Made by a program: the position numbers and the translations under genes
Shown here: one piece after another, positions 47,457-56,586 of the stretch
Numbering within the stretch: the stretch's first letter is position 1
Layout of the letters: each line of letters begins with the position of its first letter
Notes under the pieces: generated by a model
Told to the model about the DNA's origin: nothing
Databases searched by the model: none
The model's input: the letters and a program-made list of their open reading frames with translations, nothing else
Origin: Immersiella caudata
Taxonomy: Eukaryota; Ascomycota; Sordariomycetes; Sordariales; Lasiosphaeriaceae
Assembly (NCBI GenBank): GCA_030512335.1
Contig: JAULSU010000004.1
Span: 4,216,001-4,280,000, forward strand
Reading direction: 5' to 3'
DNA: 64,000 nt

Positions 47457-49037
47457 TTAGATGCTCTCTCCGATACAGGCCAAGAGCATGCGCTCATAAT
47501 CGCCGCTGGTCTCGCCCTTGATCCTTGAGGCGAGACCCCTGTGGTACCGCTTCTCGTAAGCGCCGCGCACATTCGCCATATTGGTGCGGTCCCAGTGGGC
47601 TCGAACGACACGGCCAATTAGCAATGCATCTTTCGTGCCCATGCCGGCCATGGCGTCCTCAAGAAGCTGCGCTTGGTGCATGTACTTGTCCAATCCGTGG
47701 CGAAGTTGATAGAGGAGCGCATCCTCCATGTGTCCTGAAAACTCCTGTTTCGCGTGTTAGTCAACACAACCGTAGCGATAAAAACCACTTGTATCTTACC
47801 TTTCGAATAACCTCTTCAAGATTCCTTGCGTACTTCTGTTGATACGTGTACGCAATGGCGCGGATCTGGTTGTCGTTTCTCGTGCTGAGAATACTACACA
47901 CCTTGATCTCATCTGTCCCAACCTTGCCTTCAGTCGCAGTGTACAAATCGTGAACATCGCGGTCGATCTCGGACTGTACAACAGGCGCTGCGTCCTCAGC
48001 GCGTTGGGCGCCGAGGACAATCATGAAGTGCCGCTCCGTCTTCATGCTTAAATCTCCACGCACGTCGTCCTCCAGGCGGCGACGGAACACGCGCTGGTAC
48101 TCGCTCTTGATAGCGTTGATGTCGGCATTCGAGCGACCTAGGAGCACATCGTTCAGGACATCTTCCTTGGTACCAATCCCACTCATCGCATCGCGCAACA
48201 GGTGGACGTCGCTCAGCAAGGGTCCGCGGACGAGCTGAATCAGACCCGATTCCAACTTCCCGCCCGTCTCGCTCTTGATGTCAGCCTCGAGATTGCGACG
48301 GTGAATTCGGGTGAAGGCGTCCCTAAGCGCGGCCATCTGCAACGGGTCCTTGGTTGCCAACACGCGGATCAGCGTCTTTTCATCCGTGCCAAACCCCTTC
48401 ATCGCAGACCGCAAGGCGTTCGCATCTGCATCGGCGTTCCATTGGATGATCTGGGGGGCACCGTAGCCGATCGATGGAGGCGTCGGCGGGTAATGCGCTG
48501 CAGGCGCCTGGGGCGGGTAGGCTCCGTACTGTTGCGGTGGTGGTTGTTGGCCATAGGGCTGTGGAGGGGGTGCGCCGTATCCGGGCTGTGGGGACGGGGC
48601 GCCGTAAGGTGCCGGAGGGGGCGCGCCGTAGCCTTGGGGCGGCGGGGCGCCATAGCCGGGCTGAGGTGGTGGTGCGCCGTACCCGACTTGCGGAGGTGGC
48701 GCGCCATATGGTGGCTGCTGTGGGTATTGGCCTGGCGGCGGACCTGGCGGAGGGGCTCCGTACTGTTGTGGCGGCGCGCCGTAGGGCTGGCCCGCGGGCG
48801 GGGGCGGCTGCCCGTACCCTTGCTGCGGAGGCTGCTGGTAATATTGGCCCTGGGGAGGTGGCGCCCCGTAAGGAGGTTGTTGAGGCGGCGGTGGTTGCTG
48901 GTAGTAGCCTCCTTGGGGAGGTTCTGCCCACGTACCCGTTAGCTGGACTCCCATGTGGTCGCTGACGTCAACGCATCAGCGGAAACCGCCAATGCGGGGA
49001 ACTCACGGCCGTAAGGCGGATATCCTTGGTAAGACAT
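47457..49037 (-). CDS. Annexin with Pro/Gly/Tyr-rich N-terminal repeats
   Basis: A 480-residue calcium-dependent phospholipid-binding protein of the fungal annexin C type, acting at membranes in trafficking or repair. Exons 49007-49037, 47800-48923 and 47457-47744 fit. The acceptor at 48924 was chosen because the nearer candidate leads to a stop; it yields PPYG-QPPQGGYY. Residues 1-165 are a repeat of YGAPPP/GQQPP units, prone to phase separation or adaptor binding, as in annexins A7 and A11. Four annexin repeats follow, starting near 177, 248, 330 and 405, with type II calcium loops MKGFGTD, MSGIGTK, EGKVGTD and MAGMGTK. Repeat 3 reads EGKVGT, an extra residue relative to the GxGT loop, so its calcium site may be weak. 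Confidence 0.93.
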
Positions 49038-50306
49038 GGCAAATACGATCCAAGTGAATCCGATATTCAGGTACCGATGGACTTCGCTTCGTTCAGCTCG
49101 CTGTCGTTCAGACGGTAAACGAACCAAGATTGCGAGAGAGCGCGCAAACAAACCGGGTTGTGGAGGGGGTGCTGAGCTTTTAGCTGGTGATGCGGGGGAG
49201 GGGCTGAGCTCTTGGTGCTTGGCAGAGCCCGCCAGAGGGATGTCACCGACAGATCACGACGTGTCCGAGGAACACAAACGACGAAAACAGGAGTTCTCTG
49301 GATTGAGCGAGCGGGATGAAATGCTGTTGTTGATATATACTGCCACTAGGTGGTTTGCGATGGCTGAGAGGTCGATAATATTGCGTCAATTCCGTGGCGC
49401 AGCTCTCTTGACTTGAACATATGGAGCCGTTTGACCCGGCGCGGTTTGCCGCGCCCCCAATAGCGGCGCCAATCATCAGCTCACCAGTAGAAGCTCGTAG
49501 TGCGTCAGTGACTGGATTGAGGGAACCAACAGGCCTCCCGCACGAAAATGGGCGTCACATTCATGTTCTTGGAGCCGCCAGCGGTGAATTTAAGCGAAAG
49601 AAGGGACAAAAAATGAAGCTTTAGATCAAATCAACGATCAGGTGGGGAGAGCACCGACCGCATGTTGCAGTTACTCCCCTGCAGGTAAAGTGCCTGACGC
49701 TAGGACGATAGAATTTGTGGCTGCACCAAGCCACACCGCCACCACCGCCGCCACTACAGTCGCCACTGCGGTGGGTTGGGGAGTCTCGCGGGGCTGTCCT
49801 CCCTTGCAACTTGCAACAGCTAGTCCCCGGTGCGCAGGATGGCTCCGGGTGTCAAATGGACGCAATTGATCCGAATTGTTGGATTGCTTCACGTTGTCTC
49901 GGGACCAATCAGCGGCAGTGCTGGTTCGCCAATTTGTTTGTGCGCCCTCGCGAGGTGGTTGGGGACTTTGTTAGTGCTCGGCAGATTCTGCTTGGCGCTT
50001 CGGTTGACGGTCAACCACCCGAATTTCAGGGGCCGAAAAAAAGTGGCGCCTCAGGTCCCATCACACGCCGTGGCCCGGGCCAGAGGCTGCCAGCCATCCG
50101 GATTTCGGGACCCTTCCCGGCCGCTAAATAAAAACGGTGGTCCATTCCTTGGTTTGCGATGCTTTCCACTTCCTCCCCACTGCTTCTTGGTGATAGGGCG
50201 ACAATCAAGGCAACATTGCATTCCCGCCTGCCGGTCATTCCCGCCTACTGGTCATTCCCTGCCCTGTGCATCCATCCCCATCTGTACTTGAACATAACCG
50301 GGAACA
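49038..50306. promoter_or_regulatory. Divergent intergenic region, annexin / secreted protein gene
   Basis: 1.27 kb between divergent starts. A CCACCGCCG-type simple-sequence patch lies near 49735-49765. No gene is supported. Confidence 0.45.
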
Positions 50307-50951
50307 ATGCATCTTCGAGTTCTCTCCGCAATAACGGCTCTGGCCACGACTTGTCATAGCTTGCCTCTCGAACCCCGCGCGGCAAGCCCAAATGCCTTGG
50401 CGCCAAGACCGACGTACGCCGTTGTTCCCATCGACGGAGGAGCGAGCCAAGGCGGCACCTCCGGCTCCGGTTCAGGGTCCGGGTCGGGTGATGTTGCAAT
50501 CACGGTGGTCACAACCGTCACATCACCGCCAACCACAAAACGGCCAGATGCCCCCACGGGCGTCCCCATAGTGGACATTGAGCAACAACCGAAAACCACG
50601 ACTAAAGTTGTTTATGTTGAGCAGACGACATCAGTGACATCGGCAACAACGTCAACAACATCGACTTCTTCATCGACCCCATCACTTCAGACAACTGCAG
50701 CACAAACAACAGATGCGACATCATCACTATCTACAGCTACGGTGCAGCCAACGACGACAATGCCAACAGCATCAGCGGCATCGTCCACGACGCCCGCAGT
50801 CTCTGCAATCACCACTCCTCAAGCTGTTCTACCCACAACATCAACCGCGTCAACGTCAACCACTTACGACGACGGCATGTGGCACACCGCCTACCCTCCT
50901 TGGAATGGCACCATGCTCAACCGACGCGCATCGCGTCCTCGGCTCTGGTAG
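50307..50951 (+). CDS. Small secreted Ser/Thr-rich (mucin-like) protein
   Basis: A single-exon gene for 214 residues. The first 18 (MHLRVLSAITALATTCHS) form a signal peptide, with cleavage likely before LPLEPRA. A Gly/Ser hinge (GTSGSGSGSGSGD) is followed by about 110 residues dominated by Thr, Ser, Ala and Val, the usual target of dense O-mannosylation in fungi. Near the C-terminus is a short conserved-looking patch with an N-glycosylation site (PPWNGTM), and the protein ends RRASRPRLW. There is no GPI-type hydrophobic tail and few Cys. It could be a cell-wall or extracellular adhesin-like protein. I recognise no named family. Confidence 0.7.
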   Translation: MHLRVLSAITALATTCHSLPLEPRAASPNALAPRPTYAVVPIDGGASQGGTSGSGSGSGSGDVAITVVTTVTSPPTTKRPDAPTGVPIVDIEQQPKTTTKVVYVEQTTSVTSATTSTTSTSSSTPSLQTTAAQTTDATSSLSTATVQPTTTMPTASAASSTTPAVSAITTPQAVLPTTSTASTSTTYDDGMWHTAYPPWNGTMLNRRASRPRLW

Positions 50952-53471
50952 CCTATGGTTGTTTTTTTGCAGCATCACAAGGAATGGGGGTCGCAACCCC
51001 AGATGATGGGAGATGTGTTTCATGGAATGTAATGACTAATCATGTACAACAACAATGCTTCGCTGTTCTAGAGTAGACGTCTAGACAGGAGACGGCGCGG
51101 ACCAAGAGCTGGAAAGCGCTGGTAGCGATAAACTTGTTTTTCCCTCACTTTGCACACCTTGATAGAGATAAGATAGATGTATGATAGGCGACCGTTGGTC
51201 CCAACATAATACAAAACACAACCACGAGCTCCTCATGCGTCACACATGTACAGCAACACGTACCTAACCTGTCATGGATGTTTTTGGGACGAACCGTCAC
51301 GGGCAGTTCTAGAAATCGCGACAGCCACAGTCCCCGGCGCACAGGGATGCTTCCGGTGAAGGAGGAAGACGCGAGGAAGGAAGGGCCGACTCGAAGAGGG
51401 TTTGTTCCGCTGTGGGTCAGGTCATCAAGGGGGGAGACGCGTGCACCTTTGGGCTCCAGAGTCATCTCAACCGCGAGGAAGGTGCGGGAAGCCAAGGTTA
51501 AGGTGGCCGGAAAAGGAATCCTGAATGCCGACTCAAGTCCAAGAGGCGAAAGCCCACGACGTCGCGGATCTCGGACCTGAAAAAAACAATCTCGATCAAG
51601 TTACCACCTTGCGGTCCACCTACGCACACCTGTCAACCTTAACGCGCCTCCTCGTCAATCAGCAAGGGAATTCGAGCGAAGCTACCCACTGCGGAGCCAG
51701 ATCGCACATAATTTCTCAAGATGGCCACGGCCATTGTCCTCGGTCAGACGGGACTTGTCCTTCAGTTTCATCCGCCCAACCATGTCGGCCCCTTACCCAG
51801 AACAACGCGGATTGTGATCCCAAGGGCGACAAACTCCGCAAATGACGGCATTTGCTGAAGCCGCATGCCAAATCCCCATGTCCCAAAGCAGCCAACACAC
51901 AAAGCGGAGCCCGCAAACCCATCACACGGGGAGGTGGGTGCCGAATCTGCCGTCTTGAGACCGTCTTGCTTGGCTAAGGGACGTCCATACTCGTATTTGG
52001 ACTTGTCTTGTGCCTGCTGCAGCGTGCTGACAAATAGCCAGCTTCGAACGCGCCTCTCGAGCCACTGGCCATCAGCAACACCCACCCCCGGGCGAGGGCA
52101 TAAAAAGAGGGAGTGCGATAAGACCTCGACGGCCACTGTCCCACACAACCCGCAAGGTTCTAGGCGGCGCTTCGATCCTCGAGATCCCCCAATGGGGGAA
52201 GTTGTCACTCCAATCCGTCCGATCCCGGGGTCCCTCGATATTGCTTCCGACTGGAGGTGACCGGTTTCGTGCGGCTCCAGCAAGGCAGTTCACCCCCTGG
52301 ACCTGTACTCGACATATGAATATTTGCACTGTGGAATATTCTTCTTGGTACTGCTCCTCTCTTCTTTCACCGAAAGCTCGCAGAGAAACTGCCGCCTCAG
52401 CCACATAGAGTTAGACGTGATAATGATCATGCCGAGCTCAGCTCTCAACTGTCCCAGCCCGCAGAATCCCTTCACCTATATGCCAGTGCGCCTGACAAAC
52501 CCGCCCCCCAGGAGGTAAGCCTTCGGGCCATACGTGGCATGCGACACTGACGAAGCTTCAAGACAGACCTCGAGACCGCTTCAAGTCGTTGGCTCGGTTG
52601 GAACCCGCGCCCCCTCTCAAGGAGGATGTGTTCAAGATCCTCGACGATTGGTGCTAGGGCCTTTCCGATGATCTTCGGCGATATTTCCAGACCCCTCGAT
52701 CGTGCTGAGAGGACAGTCGAGCGGCTCAAGTTGAAGCGTGCTGGTTGGCGTTATATGCAGTTTGCTATGTTGCATCGTGGTGTTGTTAGACGATTCGTCG
52801 AAGCTACTCGTGTGGCTCAACCTGCGTCGGGTTAGGGTTATTTCATAGGTGGACGGTGAGGATGAGGAGGTGTGGGGCACAGTACCGAGCCAGAGGTCCT
52901 GACGTGCAAAGAAACCGTAAGGAGACCACTCTGATCCCCCTGTGGAGACATATCCTGGCAAATGGCAAGCCTGAACGCCCACACCATCCGGCAAGATTAG
53001 ACGACTAACGGGGAGTACAACCCGGGGCCAGACGCACCCCACCGAGTTCACATGGGACAACATCCACTGGGCGCGGTTCCGGGGCGCGGAGTCGTACATC
53101 TAATCCGGTGTCTCGCAGCCCGGATCTTAACTTGAGACAGTGCAGCTACTCCACTTACACTCACTCCCGGGGCCACTGACACGGAGCACGAGCTTCACAA
53201 TCGAGGGGCTTAGATTTCGGCTGACCTTTAGTCTGATCTCGAAGAGAGGGTATTGGGCTCACATGGGCACCCTACTCTTTATCTTGTCTATTCTGCCAGC
53301 CGGAGCCTTTCCTCATGGCCGCCTATAAGAGACCGGCGGGGAGCCCCTTCTTGGCCTCTCGAGATCCGATATCTTCCCACCATCTTCGCCACCCTCCCCT
53401 CTTGAGCAAACAACTTCACAACACACAGCAATACCCCTTCATCTTCCCTAGGCACTCCACCTTGGGTCATC
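50952..53471. other. 2.5-kb intergenic region upstream of EFE-like gene
   Basis: No intact gene is supported. At about 52566-52700 one frame reads like protein (RDRFKSLARLEP...FKILDDWC) but is cut by a TAG at about 52653 and by further stops, so it may be a relic. A telomere-like box follows at 52829-52840. A 171-codon minus-strand frame at 51768-52283 has no recognisable motif. Confidence 0.45.
52829..52840 (+). promoter_or_regulatory. Telomere-repeat-like box
   Basis: GGGTTAGGGTTA, about 630 bp upstream of the EFE-like gene. It is identical to the box at 23924. Role unknown. Confidence 0.35.
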
Positions 53472-54987
53472 ATGAACACCCTGGTGCGCTCCTCACGCTT
53501 CGCCAGCCGACGGTTCGCCCTCGGCAGGGCCATGATGAGCACCATGACACACGGACACGCCCCACCAAGTGCCGCTACACCTCCTCCCGGCTTCGACACC
53601 AAAAAGGCCCAGGCCGTCAGGCCCAAGATGCCGGAGCACCACTCCACCTTCGTTGTCGACGGAGCACAGAGGGCGGCCAAGACGCCCCCGGGCTTCAAGG
53701 CTGAAGTGGCGCAACTTGACACTTTCAAGTTGCCGGACCGCGCTACCGGATCTCTCGGTGACCATCTCCTGGGTAAGGCCCTGATCGATGCTTGGCGCAA
53801 GGACGGCATCATCCAAATTGCCATGACCGACGAGGAGAAGAAGCTTTGGGACGATGCCAAAGCGGCCAGTCAAAAGTTCTTCCGACAGCCTCACGCAGCC
53901 AAAGCCGCCTGCGTCGACTCCCAAAGCTACGCCGGTTACATCGCCTCGGGAGAGGAGGTTACCGATGGTATCGCCGACTATTCAGAGATATTCACCATCA
54001 CCAAGGACCTCGGGCCCTCGGACCCTCGCGTCCGCGCTGGCTGGCCGTGTCATGGGCCTTGTCCCTGGCCCGACAGTGCCATGAAAGAGGCCATGACCCG
54101 GTACAATGAGGCCCTTGGACGCCAAGGTGAGAAGCTCCTGGGGCTCATTGAGATGGGTCTGGGATTGGCTCCCGGCTCGTTGACACGGTACACCCGCGAT
54201 GGCTGGCACCATACCCGCGTCCTCCGGTAAGTTACAGATCCGATCGCTGTGGCACGTCGCCGAGGTTTTGTCTCGTCTCACACGTCGCGCTCTCCTGCAG
54301 TTTCCCCCCGCGCAACATGACCAACGGCAAGGGCAAGGAAGGCCGCGGCATCGGCTCGCATACAGACTACGGCCTTCTCGTCATTGCTGCCCAGGACGAC
54401 GTCGGAGGTGAGAAAGACATTGCACGCTCTTTGGCGAGTCCCCCGTTGACTCCGATACAGGTCTCTTCATCCGCCGACCAAACGAGGAGGAGAAGTTTGC
54501 CAATTGGGTCAAGAGCGCGGCGGGTCTGAGAGAAGATGACGAGGGCTGGATGTTTATTCCGCCCGTTGACGGCGTGCACACTGTGATTCTCGGTATGTTT
54601 TTTTTTCTCCTAATTGCCCTTTTGGCGGAGCGCCTCTGGACAAACAGCTGAGACATGCCAGGCGACATGATGCAGTACCTTACCCACGGCTTCTTGGAGG
54701 CGACACCCCACAAAGTTGGGCTGAACACACGGGAGCGGTACGCGTTTGCGTACTTCCACGAGCCGAGCTTCCAGGCTGTCCTCAAGCCCCTCGAGGGCGG
54801 CTGTGGCGGCAAGCTGGACAGGTCGGCCAAGGATGATCAGGGCATTCATTACGGAACACACTTCACCAACATGTTCCTCCGCAACTATCCCGACCGAATC
54901 ACCACCAAGAGAATGGTGGCCGAGGGAAGGTATAGCCTGCTGGACAGGGAAGAGCTCCGGACTATGGACGCACCGGCGACATTGTAG
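53472..54987 (+). CDS. Ethylene-forming-enzyme-like 2-oxoglutarate oxygenase
   Basis: A 439-residue Fe(II)/2-oxoglutarate oxygenase that closely matches the microbial ethylene-forming enzyme (EFE), which turns 2-oxoglutarate into ethylene and CO2 while hydroxylating L-arginine. Exons are 53472-54226, 54301-54407, 54461-54592 and 54662-54987. The iron site is His272, Asp274 (GSHTDYGLLVIAAQDDVGG) and His348 (TPHKV); Arg357 (NTRER) is nine residues on, as expected for the 2-oxoglutarate salt bridge. EFE-specific blocks are GYIASGEEVT with Glu162 and Thr164, AGWPCHGP, RDGWHHTRVLRFPP with Arg249, AYFHEPSF and HFTNMFLRNYPDRITT with Arg405. An N-terminal extension of about 80 residues, absent from the bacterial enzyme, begins MNTLVRSSRFASRRFALGRA and looks like a mitochondrial presequence. 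Family assignment is strong; ethylene production itself is inferred. Confidence 0.88.
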
Positions 54988-56586
54988 TTCGTCTCACGGT
55001 CCTTTCGACTTGGCTTGGAGCACAGCATTGCATCGGCGTCATCGGTGGAGTTTTACTGGGCAGCAATTTGGCTTGAGGGCTGGCTTACTTCATGCGTGCA
55101 TACACATCATATATCCTGCGGTAATACACGGGAGCCGCTTGTGCGCGCGCGGGGGGGGGGGGGGGGGGCGTTCGACACGGAGTTGAGGCGGTCTTGAGTC
55201 GGCGAGTCTGCGGCGGGTCCAGCCGCGAGACGACGCGAGATATACATTATAGGGGGGCACTGCAGGGCAGCTTACGGCCAAACCCACAGCAATAAGCCTA
55301 CCTTGATCCAGTCAGTCGGTGAGGGTAAGACTCTGATGAGTTGGTGTGTCTCATCTCCTCTCACGCCTAGCTTCCGCTCCCCTTACCTCCTCATAAGCTC
55401 TGCTCCTCCCGCCAGCCGGCAGCGTCTGAGGCTGCCAAGCGTCTTTTCTGCATGTGTCAGGTGCCTGCCATGCATAATCCCAGTTGACGTCTCCCCAGCA
55501 TCCAACGAGACGACCGTTGAAGATGGCACTGTCTTAATTCTATGCGGATCCGTGGCCAACGCTACCTGTCTTAGATTAGCGGGGAGCAAGTCGTGCAACC
55601 TGGGGGGGGGAGAGTGAGAAGTAAGCCAAGCCCGCTTCAACGGGTCTCTCTCTTCCTCACATACCTAACATAGGTAAGCTCAATAGAGTATGCCGAGGGA
55701 GCTTGCTGGGCAAGTCTGGGCTAGTCTGCCAGCTGGCCTTGTATGGGCACGGCATGTCTTGTCTTGGAATGGTTGAGGCCTGTGGCGGATGCGCTGTTAT
55801 CTCCGTGAATCGAGAGCTAACTTAAATGGAGCTTTGCCCTGGAGTGAGCGTAGATACTGTGAGTGTTTGGTTGTGTCGGTTAGACTTGCCGTTTTGGTAA
55901 GTTCTTGCTGTTGTGATGTGGGAAAAGGGGGCTAGCTTGGCGCTGTGATATCCAAGAGGGGACACTCTCGGATGTGAAGCCAAAGTTCGGCCCGCTAATC
56001 CTTTGCCGTTGTTGTATGCAAACACATCGAACCCTACCAGGCTGAGAAGGGAAGCGGAGGGGGTGTCTGAGACGGGTTGAGACGGGTTCGTTTTGGCTGG
56101 CGGGTGAGCGAGGCGATGTTGGAGACCTCGGGAAGGAGTGCACATTGTTCATGTACACTGCTTGTCGCTTGCCGATGCATTGTTTCTCCGGCTCCGGCTT
56201 CGGCTTCGGGAGGGTGTGATGGGTAGTCGTTTCGGGGGCAGACGAGGTGCAATGCGTTGGACTTGCGAACAATGGTGCAGTTCTGAACTTTTGGCTCGGC
56301 AGACAAGATCATGTAGTCTATAGCAGCCACAAAATGATAGCAAGTAATACAGTCGAAGAAAGCAGGCCAAAGAAAGGGAGAAGCCGTTGAGGCACAGGGA
56401 AAGGGAACCTAGCGACAAAATGAACCGAGCTCAGGTAAGGAGTGTATCCATGTATCCATCCATCCATCCGACCAAACCAGAACCAAATTCCTCATCACCT
56501 GTCCCACATTAAGAATAACATCACAACCAAGCCAGCGACATTCCTCAAGCTCATTACCCATCGTACATAATCCCCAGGTTGCCTTC
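54988..56586. other. Convergent gap between EFE-like and STAND genes
   Basis: 1.6 kb between two stop codons. It contains a GC-alternating stretch running into an 18-base G tract at 55151-55168. Frames of 100-130 codons here lack motifs. Confidence 0.5.
55142..55168 (+). repeat. Alternating GC run followed by G18 tract
   Basis: TGCGCGCGC is followed by eighteen consecutive G, about 160 bp downstream of the EFE-like stop codon. The two parts favour left-handed and quadruplex DNA, respectively. The exact length is sensitive to sequencing error. Confidence 0.75.

Noticed and set aside
51768..52283. 171-codon minus-strand frame upstream of the EFE-like gene
   Set aside because: No recognisable domain and no splice continuation; treated as chance.
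50952..56586. A secondary-metabolite cluster around the 2OG oxygenase
   Set aside because: No polyketide synthase, peptide synthetase, terpene cyclase, P450 or cluster regulator lies nearby; the MATE gene and IDI are over 30 kb away among housekeeping genes.
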